This document shows, piece after piece, positions 17,528 to 26,276 of a stretch of DNA of 64,000 nucleotides. Below the pieces are notes generated by a model, which was not told the origin of the DNA, made no database searches, and was given only the letters and a program-made list of their open reading frames with translations. Position 1 is the first letter of the stretch. Every line of letters starts with the position of its first letter. The stretch comes from Flavobacterium daejeonense DSM 17708 (GTDB lineage Bacteria; Bacteroidota; Bacteroidia; Flavobacteriales; Flavobacteriaceae): contig NZ_AUDK01000012.1 in the NCBI RefSeq assembly GCF_000425425.1, forward strand, positions 1 to 64,000. Reading direction: 5' to 3'. The translations under genes and the position numbers were made by a program.

Positions 17528-18625
17528 AATCGCCTCAAACAATTTTCCCGGTAAAGGTCTAATCACGCCTTTCAATTCCATATTTAATAAAATACTGGAA
17601 ACTCTGTAAATAGGAAACTCACATTCCAGTGCAATAATATCCATTAATTCTTTTCCTGTTTTTATGAGGTAATCGTATATTTTTTGTTCTTCATTGTCGA
17701 GGGAAACGAATAATTGTTTTTGTATGCTTTTGGTTTCTTCTTTGATGTCCCAATTGAGCATATAAACCAAATCGGCGGCATTGGTGAGTACATTTGCTTT
17801 TTGGGTTTTGATAAGGTGATTACAGCCGGCGCTGTATTTGTCGGTGGTGCGACCCGGAACGGCAAAAACATCCCGGTTGTAATCATTAGCTATATTAGCG
17901 GTAATTAACGATCCGCCTCGTTCTGCGGATTCAATTACAATTGTGGCTTCGGCAATTCCGGCTACAATGCGGTTTCTTTTTACAAAATTTTCTTTGTCTG
18001 GATTGCTGCTGCTCCAAAATTCCGTCATAAAACCGCCGTTTTGTTCCATTTTGGCCATGTATTTCTTGTGGTTTTTGGGGTAAATTTGGTTCAAGCCATG
18101 AGCCAAAACGCCTATGGTTTGTAAATTATGTTCCATTGCCAACTGATGAGCAACAATGTCAACGCCATAAGCAAATCCGCTAACAATAACGGGATCTAAG
18201 GGGGCTAAATCTTCAATGAGTTTTTTGCAAAACTCCGTTCCGTAAGAGGTAATCTGGCGGGTTCCCACAATGCTGATGATTTTTCGGTTTTTTAAATCGA
18301 TATTGCCAGAAGTGAATAAAATTACCGGCGCGTCAACACAATGTTTGAGTTTGTCAGGATAATTTTCGTCCTGAAAATAAGTAACATTGATGTCGTTTTT
18401 TTCAATAAATGCTAGTTCTTTATGTGCTTTGTCAAAAACGCTTTCGTCTTTCAAATTTTTGAGAAGCATGCTTCCAACGCCGTCAATAGAAGCCAAGTGT
18501 TGCTTTTTTGTTTTAAAAACCGCTTCGGCTGAACCACAATGACTGATTAGTTTTTTGGCCATGATGTCGCCTACGCCTTCAATTTTAAGCAAAGCCAGAG
18601 TGTAAAATAAATCCGATGTTGTCAT
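17525..18625 (-). CDS. dprA: DNA-processing protein DprA
   Basis: The 366-residue protein has an N-terminal helix-hairpin-helix region (residues about 1-60). Its Rossmann-type DprA domain is marked by 'IISIVGTRQITSYG', 'VIVSGFAYGVDIVAHQLAM', 'GVLAHGLNQIYPKNH', 'NRIVAGIAEATIVIESAERGGSLITANIAND' and 'VFAVPGRTTDKYSAG'. It ends with a small winged-helix-like tail. DprA loads RecA on incoming single-stranded DNA during transformation. It is divergent from the HU-like/SPOR gene. Confidence 0.94.
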   Translation of the reverse strand: MTTSDLFYTLALLKIEGVGDIMAKKLISHCGSAEAVFKTKKQHLASIDGVGSMLLKNLKDESVFDKAHKELAFIEKNDINVTYFQDENYPDKLKHCVDAPVILFTSGNIDLKNRKIISIVGTRQITSYGTEFCKKLIEDLAPLDPVIVSGFAYGVDIVAHQLAMEHNLQTIGVLAHGLNQIYPKNHKKYMAKMEQNGGFMTEFWSSSNPDKENFVKRNRIVAGIAEATIVIESAERGGSLITANIANDYNRDVFAVPGRTTDKYSAGCNHLIKTQKANVLTNAADLVYMLNWDIKEETKSIQKQLFVSLDNEEQKIYDYLIKTGKELMDIIALECEFPIYRVSSILLNMELKGVIRPLPGKLFEAI

Positions 18626-18691
18626 GCTAAATATTTGAGATTGAAATGTATAAATTTTCGCTGGAATTGTTAATAAAAATTGTGAATAAAA

Positions 18692-18722
18692 TTTTGATAA
18701 CTATATTGGATGTTTAACTTTG
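18692..18722 (+). promoter_or_regulatory. Predicted promoter for the HU-like/SPOR gene
   Basis: ttttg at 18692 and taactttg at 18715-18722 fit TTG-N18-TAnnTTTG. The box ends five bases before the ATG at 18728, again suggesting an almost leaderless transcript. Confidence 0.5.
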
Positions 18723-18727
18723 TATGT

Positions 18728-19684
18728 ATGAATATAGAACACTACATAAGCCAGCTATTATATCGTTACCAATGTGTTACCATTCCTGGGTTTGGTGCTT
18801 TTTTGACCGAAATCCAATCGGCACAGTGGGTTGAGAGCGCAAATTCTTTTTATCCGCCTAAAAAATTAATTTCTTTCAATACCAATATTAAAAACAATGA
18901 CGGTTTGTTGGCTAATCATATTGCCAGAACCGAAAAAACCTCTTATGAATATGCTATTAGTGCAATTCAATATGAGGTGTTGAATTGGAAAAAGGAATTG
19001 GAACAAAACCGAACTTTGACGGTTAAAAATGTAGGTAGTTTTGTTTTGAATGCTTCTGATAATTTAATTTTTACGCCGTCGGAACAAAAGAATTATTTAA
19101 CGAGTTCTTTTGGTTTGGCTTCTTTTATTGCTCCGGTTGTTAAAAGAGAAGTTGCTGAAGAAAGCATGTCGGCTGTTGAGGAAACAGAAGTTATTGCTTT
19201 GGTTCCGGAAGAAAGAAGTGGTCAATCTTATTTAAAATATGCGGCTATTTTTATTTTGGGATTAGGTTTGGCAGGAACTGCGGCTTATTCGGTTTACAAT
19301 AATCAAATTGAAACGCAAACGATTTTAGTGGAGAAAGCAGTTCAAAAGAAAGTAGAATCTAAAATTCAGGAAGCGACTTTTTTTATCAAAAGTCCGATGG
19401 CTCCGGTGACCCTTTCTGTAAAAGCAGATAAAGAAGAAGCTAAAGAAGTAAAAATGCCTTATCACGTGGTGGCCGGTGCTTTTAGAGATGAAGCAAATGC
19501 GGAACAGGTGGTTAAGCAATTAACAAAAGCAGGCTTTAAAGCCAGAAGATTAGAAAAAAATAAATATGGTTTGTATCCGGTTCTTTACGGTAGTTTTGCA
19601 ACTTATGCCGAAGCTCAAAAAGTAAAGAATGAAGTTCGCGCCTCTGAAAATCCCGAAGCCTGGTTGCTGGTGGAATCTTTATAA
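18728..19684 (+). CDS. HU/CCDC81-like and SPOR-domain membrane protein
   Basis: I start at the ATG at 18728 (318 residues; MNIEHYISQLLYRYQCVTIPGFGAFL), because the promoter box ends just before it. Residues 1-135 look like the two HU-type domains known from Bacteroidota SPOR proteins ('CVTIPGFGAFLTE', 'VKNVGSFVL'). A membrane helix lies at about 170-190. A SPOR domain lies at about 240-318 ('YHVVAGAFRDEANAEQVVKQLTKAGFKARRLE'), which binds denuded peptidoglycan at the division site. It probably links the envelope and the cell-division machinery. Confidence 0.85.
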   Translation: MNIEHYISQLLYRYQCVTIPGFGAFLTEIQSAQWVESANSFYPPKKLISFNTNIKNNDGLLANHIARTEKTSYEYAISAIQYEVLNWKKELEQNRTLTVKNVGSFVLNASDNLIFTPSEQKNYLTSSFGLASFIAPVVKREVAEESMSAVEETEVIALVPEERSGQSYLKYAAIFILGLGLAGTAAYSVYNNQIETQTILVEKAVQKKVESKIQEATFFIKSPMAPVTLSVKADKEEAKEVKMPYHVVAGAFRDEANAEQVVKQLTKAGFKARRLEKNKYGLYPVLYGSFATYAEAQKVKNEVRASENPEAWLLVESL

Positions 19685-19690
19685 TTTCAA

Positions 19691-19720
19691 AGCCTTTCTT
19701 AACGGAAAGGCTTTTTTTTT
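19691..19720. terminator. Terminator after the HU-like/SPOR gene
   Basis: agcctttc and gaaaggct form an 8-bp stem with a six-base loop, followed by a T run. The converging AraC gene ends in the same stretch. Confidence 0.85.
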
Positions 19721-20669
19721 ATTTCCTTTTTTTCTGTTGTTGCAGTTGAAATTTTCTGGGGCTAATTCCGTTGCGTTGTGAAAAAGTAGAAGTGAAATGC
19801 TGTAATGACGAAAAACCGCAACTAAAGGCAATTTCAGTCATGCTAATACTTGGATTGGTTTTGAGTAATTGAATGGCTTTTTCAAGTTTTAAACTGATGA
19901 TAAAACTGTTGGGAGGAAAACCTGTAAGTTTTTTAACCTCATAAGTGAATTTGGTTTTTCCCATGTTGAAAACGGCGGCCAAATCTTCGATGTGCCATTT
20001 TTTAGTTAGATCACTTTCAAGTAATTGGGTGAGTTTTTCAATGAAAGTATCACTTTCCTGATTTTTATGGATTTTATTCGAAAGTTGGCGATGCAAATCG
20101 ATAAACAAATTTTCCAGAATATTTTGCACTTTGATTTCAAAACCTTCTTCCTGATAAGCCAGTTCGTTTCGCAGTTCATCAAAATATTTCTTGAAATTCC
20201 TGGCTTTTTCAATAACGGAATTATCGGCGTCGCCAATCATTTTTCCTAAGTTTTCCTGAAATGCTGCAGGTAATTTGCTCCAGTTTCCAAAGTTTAATGC
20301 TTTTTCATTTGTGAATTCCTGAGGTTTGATAATAATCCAGTTAATCTGACCAATATCCATAATCCCTGAAATGCTGCCGTTTTCGTGCCAGGGAGCCGTT
20401 ACCGATAAATTTTCGGGAAACAATTCAATTGCTTTGCCTTCAATAACCCAGTCGTATTTTCCACTGTTTACATAATGAATTTCGATTCCGTCATTAAGGT
20501 GCGGACGCATGCTGTCGTCAATGCGTACTTTCGAGAATTTCATGCTGCCAAATTGTTTGATGAAAGGCAATTTTTTTAGTGGTCCGGGATTGTTTTCGTG
20601 CCACCAAACTCCGTAATTTCCATGCTCATCTTTTTCTCTAAGGTTTTTTGGTAACAAAAAGGAATTCAT
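19719..20669 (-). CDS. AraC-family transcriptional regulator, next to the PUL
   Basis: The protein has 316 residues. Residues about 30-150 form a cupin-like sensor region ('GKYDWVIEGKAIELFPENLSV'). Residues 210-312 are the AraC DNA-binding domain, with 'WHIEDLAAVFNMGKTKFTYEVK' (first HTH) and 'SMTEIAFSCGFSSLQHFTSTF' (second HTH). It is divergent from the GH141-like gene, 281 bases away, mirroring the AraC/GH29 arrangement at 5309-8106. It likely controls the PUL or its first operon, with an unknown inducer. Confidence 0.9.
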   Translation of the reverse strand: MNSFLLPKNLREKDEHGNYGVWWHENNPGPLKKLPFIKQFGSMKFSKVRIDDSMRPHLNDGIEIHYVNSGKYDWVIEGKAIELFPENLSVTAPWHENGSISGIMDIGQINWIIIKPQEFTNEKALNFGNWSKLPAAFQENLGKMIGDADNSVIEKARNFKKYFDELRNELAYQEEGFEIKVQNILENLFIDLHRQLSNKIHKNQESDTFIEKLTQLLESDLTKKWHIEDLAAVFNMGKTKFTYEVKKLTGFPPNSFIISLKLEKAIQLLKTNPSISMTEIAFSCGFSSLQHFTSTFSQRNGISPRKFQLQQQKKRK

Positions 20670-20857
20670 AAAACAATTTATATTAAATTGGTATAAAGAT
20701 AATTATTAAATTTATTTGTTAGAAAATTATCTGTTTTTATAAAATCGACCGTTGTTTAAAAGTATGATTTATTTTGAATAAAAATAGGTAACTTGCCCAT
20801 TACAATTTATTTATTTAAAGGGTATTAGAGTCGGAAGACTTTTTTTTAACTTTAAAA

Positions 20858-20873
20858 ATGATAACGTTTACAT
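20858..20873. promoter_or_regulatory. Operator-like half-palindrome upstream of the GH141-like gene
   Basis: ATGATAACGTTTACAT differs at two positions from the ATGTAAACGTTTACAT palindrome found twice upstream of susC. It lies 78 bases before the start codon at 20951. Confidence 0.45.
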
Positions 20874-20950
20874 TTTGAGTTTGCTTAAAATGATAAGGTT
20901 TTGGGGATTAGGACGTTTTTGAAATTTATTTATAATTAAAAAATCATTAT

Positions 20951-23464
20951 ATGTTTTTAAAAAATCGATATGGTTTATTCGCTTTTTTAGCGTTGTTTTT
21001 TACTGCTCTTTCCATGCAGGCTGCGGATATTTGGGTGGCAACTAATGGAAAAGATACCAATGAAGGAACCAAAGAAAGCCCGCTGGCAACCGTACACATG
21101 GCTTTGCGAAAAGCCAGAGAATTACGCCGACTAAATGACGTTTCTATCAAAGGCGGAATCCATATTATTATCAAAGACGGAACTTATTATTTTGATGAAG
21201 CTTTATTCGTTAGACCGGAAGATTCCGGAACTGCAGATAGCCCGACAACTATTGAAGCTGATGTGAATGCAAATCCAATTTTTAGCGGGGGAATTGCCAT
21301 TAAAAACTGGAAAAAATCAACTACTGTTATCAACGGACAGAAAGCTGGTACGGTTTGGATAGCCAATGCACCACAAATTGCCGGAGAAGTGATTAATTAC
21401 CGCCAACTTTGGGTGAATGATGTAAAAGCTGTTCGTGCCAAAAGTACTGCCGGAAATAAAATGGAAAGAATTTTGTCCTGGGACAAAACGACCGAAACCT
21501 GCTGGATTCCTTTTAAAGACAAATCGGTGAAGTATGAACCGGGGATGGAAATGTATATTGTACAATGGTGGGCGATTGCTCATTTGAGAATAAAAAATAT
21601 TGAAGTTGTTAAAGACAGCGCGAGACTTTCATTTGAAAAACCGGAAAGTCGCATTCAAAGTGAGCATCCGTGGCCGGCACCCTGGATTTCAAAGAACAAC
21701 GGAAATTCAGCTTTCTTTTTAAACAATGCTAAATCTTTGCTGAATGAAGCCGGAGAATGGTTCTTGGACCGAAGAAATGCAAAGATTTACTATATCCCAA
21801 GAAAGGGAGAAAATATGGCTTCGGCCAAAGTAATAGCGCCGGTTTTAGAAAATTTGGTAGATATAAAAGGAACTATCGACAGACCGGTTCATGACGTAAA
21901 ATTCAAAGGGATTTCGTTCCAGTACAGCAATTGGCTGCGTCCGTCGCAACAAGGTCATGTGCCGTTACAGGCCGGAATGTATTTGCTGGATGCTTATAAA
22001 TTGAAAATTCCGGGAACGCCTAATCAGGCTTCTTTGGAAAATCAGGGTTGGGTAGGGCGACCAAGAGCCGCTGTAGAAGTGAATTTTGCTCATAACAATA
22101 CTTTTGAGGGATGTCGTTTTGAGCATTTGTCTTCCACTGGTTTGGATTTGAATAAGGGAACCAATCATAATACGATTCAGGGAAATTTATTTAAAGACAT
22201 TGGTGGAAACGGAATTTGTTTAGGCGTTTTCTCTGAAGAAGCTTATGAGTCGCATTTGCCTTTGCAGGTAAAAGACGAAAGAGAGATTTGTTCTAACGAA
22301 TTGATTGCCGATAACCTAATTACCAATGTAGCCAATGACGATTGGGGATGCTTAGGAATCGCAGCTGGTTTTGTGAAAGATTTGACCATTGAACACAATG
22401 AAATTTCGGATGTGGCATACAGTGGTATTTCGATGGGTTGGGGTTGGACACATACCGAAAATGTGATGAAAAACAACAGAATTTTGGCAAATAAAATCCA
22501 TCATTATGCCAAACATTTACATGATGTAGCCGGAATTTACACGCTATCTTCTCAGCCAAATAGTTTTATTGAGGAGAATTATATTGACAAGGTATATTAC
22601 AGTCCGTATGCACACGATCCGTTTTTGTGGTTGTATTTGTACACCGATGAAGGTTCTCAGCATTTCACCATTAAAAACAATTGGATTCCGATTCAAAAAA
22701 TCCTGAAAAACAATAATGGTCCTGCAGGAAATATTTGGCAGGATAACAATCAGTTTGTGAGCAATTCGATTAAAGAAAATGCCGGAATTCGTGCGCCTTA
22801 TACCAATTTGAAAAAAGAAGTCGTAATTGACGAGGCATGGGGATTACAGGAAATGCCAAAATCGGTTGCGATTGAAGTGATAGGGAAGAATTTGGATGTA
22901 GCCAAAATCAAATCGACTATCAAAGGTTTCCGTATCGTGGGCGAAGAATTGTACCAATGGGAAAATCATCTGGTGATTTACGGTTTGATGAATCAACCGG
23001 AACGAACGAAAAGAAAATTGGCTTTGGCTTTCCCTGATTTGCAAATAAAAATTTATGAAAACCCGGTTTACGATTTTCAAAATTTTGAAAGATGTCCGGG
23101 AGTAAAACCAGCCTCTGAATGGGAAAATATTGTTTTGACAGCTAATCTGGTTGAAAACCCAAAAATGCAACAGGAATATTTGGATTATCATAAAACCCAG
23201 TTTGAAAAATGGCCGGAAATAGCAAAAGGATTTTGTAATGCCGATTTTCAACAATTGCAGGTTTTTAAAAATGGCCGACAATTGATGTTAGTCATCAGTA
23301 TTCCAAAAGGAGAAGATTTGGATAAATTAAATCCGAAAACTACCGAAAACAATCCGCGTGTGGATGAATGGAATGCTTTGATGAAAAAATACCAAACCGG
23401 AATTGAAGACGCTAAAGCCGGGGGAACCTGGATTTTTTTGAAAAAAGTAGAAGAGAAAAAATAG
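20951..23464 (+). CDS. GH141-like beta-helix glycosidase fused to a RhaM-like mutarotase domain
   Basis: The protein has 837 residues with a signal peptide ending near residue 25 (QAA). Residues about 25-640 form a right-handed parallel beta-helix with 'WVATNGKDTNEGTKESPLATVHMAL' at the start and many 'N.I..N.I' turns ('LTIEHNEISDVAYSGISMG'). The pattern and length fit GH141, which includes RG-II alpha-L-fucosidase and xylanase activities. Residues about 645-715 form a small ferredoxin-like segment. Residues about 721-837 are a RhaM/DUF718 domain with 'EYLDYHKTQFEKWPEI' (Tyr-x3-His and WPE) and 'DEWNALM'. The whole protein is exported, so the mutarotase would act in the periplasm. The GH141 assignment is by pattern only and was not searched. 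Confidence 0.75.
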   Translation: MFLKNRYGLFAFLALFFTALSMQAADIWVATNGKDTNEGTKESPLATVHMALRKARELRRLNDVSIKGGIHIIIKDGTYYFDEALFVRPEDSGTADSPTTIEADVNANPIFSGGIAIKNWKKSTTVINGQKAGTVWIANAPQIAGEVINYRQLWVNDVKAVRAKSTAGNKMERILSWDKTTETCWIPFKDKSVKYEPGMEMYIVQWWAIAHLRIKNIEVVKDSARLSFEKPESRIQSEHPWPAPWISKNNGNSAFFLNNAKSLLNEAGEWFLDRRNAKIYYIPRKGENMASAKVIAPVLENLVDIKGTIDRPVHDVKFKGISFQYSNWLRPSQQGHVPLQAGMYLLDAYKLKIPGTPNQASLENQGWVGRPRAAVEVNFAHNNTFEGCRFEHLSSTGLDLNKGTNHNTIQGNLFKDIGGNGICLGVFSEEAYESHLPLQVKDEREICSNELIADNLITNVANDDWGCLGIAAGFVKDLTIEHNEISDVAYSGISMGWGWTHTENVMKNNRILANKIHHYAKHLHDVAGIYTLSSQPNSFIEENYIDKVYYSPYAHDPFLWLYLYTDEGSQHFTIKNNWIPIQKILKNNNGPAGNIWQDNNQFVSNSIKENAGIRAPYTNLKKEVVIDEAWGLQEMPKSVAIEVIGKNLDVAKIKSTIKGFRIVGEELYQWENHLVIYGLMNQPERTKRKLALAFPDLQIKIYENPVYDFQNFERCPGVKPASEWENIVLTANLVENPKMQQEYLDYHKTQFEKWPEIAKGFCNADFQQLQVFKNGRQLMLVISIPKGEDLDKLNPKTTENNPRVDEWNALMKKYQTGIEDAKAGGTWIFLKKVEEKK

Positions 23465-23497
23465 AAAGCCAAAATAAACAGTAAGAACATAAAATTT

Positions 23498-23563
23498 TAC
23501 CATTAAGTAATTAAGAAAATTAAGTTTAGAAAATATAAATGAAACTTAATTTCTTAATGGTTT
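23498..23563. repeat. Imperfect palindrome between the GH141-like and oxidoreductase genes
   Basis: ccattaag, then aattaagttt, pair with aaacttaatt and cttaatgg around an A/T-rich loop. It may act as an mRNA processing or termination structure. Confidence 0.55.
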
Positions 23564-23589
23564 TAAAAACGAATTAAACTAAATAATCA

Positions 23590-24660
23590 ATGTTAAAAAT
23601 AGCCATTTTAGGTCTTGGAGAAGGACGCAGTACCATGTCGGCCGCAATAGAAAGCAGCAAAGTAGAATTGGTAAAAGTGTGTGACAGAAATGAAGAACTG
23701 TGTAAGCAACGCGCTAAGGAATTTGATTTTCCGCACTACACTACGAATTATGATAATTTGTTGCAGGATGAGGCTATTGATATTATTGCTATTTATACTC
23801 CGGATCATTTACATGCCGAACATGTAAAACAGGCTTTATTGCATGGAAAACACGTAGTTTGTACCAAGCCTTTTATTGATGATTTGGCTGCTGCCAAAGA
23901 GTTAATTGCTATTAGTGAGCAAACAGGAAAAAAAGTTTTTGTGGGACAAAGTTCTCGTTTCTTTGAACCAGCTAAAAGACAAAGAAAAGATTTTGAAGCA
24001 GGAGTTATTGGCGATTTGATTACCATTGAATCACATTATCATGCAGATCACCGTTGGTTTTTAAAGAAAGAATGGTCTTTGTTACAATCTTTCAAATGGT
24101 TGTATGGCGGGTTAAGTCATCCAGTAGATTTCATCCGTTGGTATTTACCAAATATCGAAGAAGTAATGGGCTACGGAATGATAAGCAGCAACGGAAAAAC
24201 AGCAGGTTTGAAAAACGAAGATACGATGCATTTTATTTTCAAAGCTACTGATGGACGTATTGCCCGCGTAAGTGGTGTTTATACTTCGCCAACACAGCCT
24301 ACCAAACGAGACAGCGGAATGACCGTTATTTTAAGAGGAACTGAAGGCGCCAGTCAGGCTGATTATCACGAATTGCGTTATTCGGTGACCGATAAAGAAG
24401 GAGAAGAAAAAATCATTCACTGGGGTGATGCTACTATAAAATACTATTTCCGTTTTGAGGGGCAAAGTCACCATGGGGGAGAATATCAAAATTACTTAGA
24501 ATATTTTGCGGATAGTATCGAACAAGGGTTTACGGCTTATCCGGATATGAAAGAAGGAATTGGAACCGTAGCTTTGTTACAGGCAATGGACAAGACTTTA
24601 CAAACCGGAATGCCCGTAAAAATTGCCGATGTTTTGGGCGAATATGATATTCAACTTTAA
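23590..24660 (+). CDS. Gfo/Idh/MocA family NAD(P)-dependent oxidoreductase
   Basis: The protein has 356 residues. Residues 1-125 form the Rossmann fold: 'IAILGLGEGRS' is the dinucleotide-binding loop, then 'VCDRNEEL' and 'IYTPDHLHAEHVKQALLHGKHVVCTKPF', the last ending in the family CTKP motif. The C-terminal half carries the catalytic region 'YGGLSHPVDFIRWYLP'. It has no signal peptide and should be cytoplasmic. It oxidises or reduces a sugar or inositol derivative, and the substrate is unknown. The SSS symporter starts 12 bases later, so import and oxidation are likely coupled. Confidence 0.85.
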   Translation: MLKIAILGLGEGRSTMSAAIESSKVELVKVCDRNEELCKQRAKEFDFPHYTTNYDNLLQDEAIDIIAIYTPDHLHAEHVKQALLHGKHVVCTKPFIDDLAAAKELIAISEQTGKKVFVGQSSRFFEPAKRQRKDFEAGVIGDLITIESHYHADHRWFLKKEWSLLQSFKWLYGGLSHPVDFIRWYLPNIEEVMGYGMISSNGKTAGLKNEDTMHFIFKATDGRIARVSGVYTSPTQPTKRDSGMTVILRGTEGASQADYHELRYSVTDKEGEEKIIHWGDATIKYYFRFEGQSHHGGEYQNYLEYFADSIEQGFTAYPDMKEGIGTVALLQAMDKTLQTGMPVKIADVLGEYDIQL

Positions 24661-24672
24661 AACCCATAAAAA

Positions 24673-26262
24673 ATGAGTAAAATCAGTAGTTTTTTAGAAC
24701 CAGTAGATTATGCAGTAGTAATAGGCTATCTTTTGGTGTTGATTGCTTTTGGATATTATATTTCTTTTATAAAAAATAAAAAATCAGAAGACGAAAGTAT
24801 TTTTTTAGCCGGAAATACTTTAGGATGGTTAAGTATCGGATTGAATATGTGGGGAACCAATGTGGGGCCTTCGATGCTGATTGCTTCTGCCAGCGTAGGA
24901 TTTACTACGGGAATTGTAGCCGGTAATTTTGCCTGGTATGCTTTTATTTTTATTTTGCTTTTGGCTGTCGTTTTTTCACCAAGATATTTAGGAGCAAAAG
25001 TTTTGACTTTACCGGAATTTATGGGAAAACGCTTTGGCGATTCAACCCGAAATATATTGGCCTGGTACACTTTGATTACTATTCTGATTTCGTGGCTGTC
25101 TTTAACCTTGTTTGCCGGAGGTGTTTTGGTGAAACAATTGTTGGATTTACCGATGTATCTTTCCGTAATTATGATGGTCATACTATCCGGTTTTTTTGCG
25201 GCTGCGGGAGGATTAAAAGCTATTGCTTATACGAATGTTTTCCAGATGTTATTACTGATTGGAGTTTCGTTATTATTGGTGATAATGGGGGTTAACAAAG
25301 CAGGAGGATTAGAACATATTTATCATAGTACTCCGGGTTCTTATTGGAATTTATTATTACCGGCAGACGATAAAAACTATCCTTGGTTGGCCATTTTATT
25401 AGGGTATCCTATTATGGGAGTTTGGTTTTGGTGTACCGATCAGTCGATGGTACAATCTATTTTGGGTGCCAAAAATTTAAAACAGGGACAATTAGGAGCC
25501 AATTTTATCGGTTGGTTAAAAATATTGGATGTGCCTTTGTTCATCCTTCCGGGAATTGTATGTTTTGTATTGTTTCCGCATTTAAAAAATCCGGATGAGG
25601 CTTATATGACTATGGTAACCCAATTGTTTCCGGCTGGATTACGTGGTTTGATTATTGTGGTGTTGATTGCCGCTTTAATCAGTACAATTGGTTCGGCTTT
25701 GAATTCCTTAAGTACAGTGTTTACTATGGATGTTTATGTGAAAAACCATAAACCGAATGCGACTAACAAAGAGATTGTAAAAATAGGAAGATTGGTGACT
25801 TTATTTGGTTCATTATTGGCCATTTTAATCACATTGGCTATTGACAGTATCAAAGGATTGAATCTTTTTGATATTTTCCAATCGGTTTTAGGATTTATAG
25901 CTCCACCAATGTCGGTTGTATTTTTATTTGGGGTACTTTGGAACAAAACCACCACAAGAGCAGCCAATTTAACCCTGACTTTAGGAACAGTTATCAGTTT
26001 AGGAACGGGAGTTTTATACTTATGGGTTTTTCCAAACGGAGTCTATCACTGGCCTCATTTCTTATTGTTGTCGTTTTACATTTTTGTTGCCTTGGCAGTA
26101 ATGGCTTATGTGATTACAATTACTGACAAAGCGGGACAAAAAGACAATCAGGAGTTGTTGAAAATCAATCCGGCAGCCAAACCGGACAGGCAGGTGAAAA
26201 TGTTATGGGTGGTGTTAACTTTAGTAATGATTGCACTTTACGTTATTTTTAATGGTCATTAA
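24673..26262 (+). CDS. Sodium:solute symporter (SSS family)
   Basis: The protein has 529 residues with about 13-14 hydrophobic membrane helices. 'NTLGWLSIGLNMWGTNVGPSMLIASASVGF' near the N-terminus and 'SALNSLSTVFTMDVY' around residue 350 are typical of SGLT/NIS-like symporters. In Bacteroidota such carriers often sit in PULs and import monosaccharides or uronic acids together with sodium. It lies between the oxidoreductase and the degenerate M23-like gene. The substrate is inferred as an RG-II sugar, perhaps L-fucose or L-rhamnose. Confidence 0.85.
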   Translation: MSKISSFLEPVDYAVVIGYLLVLIAFGYYISFIKNKKSEDESIFLAGNTLGWLSIGLNMWGTNVGPSMLIASASVGFTTGIVAGNFAWYAFIFILLLAVVFSPRYLGAKVLTLPEFMGKRFGDSTRNILAWYTLITILISWLSLTLFAGGVLVKQLLDLPMYLSVIMMVILSGFFAAAGGLKAIAYTNVFQMLLLIGVSLLLVIMGVNKAGGLEHIYHSTPGSYWNLLLPADDKNYPWLAILLGYPIMGVWFWCTDQSMVQSILGAKNLKQGQLGANFIGWLKILDVPLFILPGIVCFVLFPHLKNPDEAYMTMVTQLFPAGLRGLIIVVLIAALISTIGSALNSLSTVFTMDVYVKNHKPNATNKEIVKIGRLVTLFGSLLAILITLAIDSIKGLNLFDIFQSVLGFIAPPMSVVFLFGVLWNKTTTRAANLTLTLGTVISLGTGVLYLWVFPNGVYHWPHFLLLSFYIFVALAVMAYVITITDKAGQKDNQELLKINPAAKPDRQVKMLWVVLTLVMIALYVIFNGH

Positions 26263-26276
26263 AATTTAAATAAATT

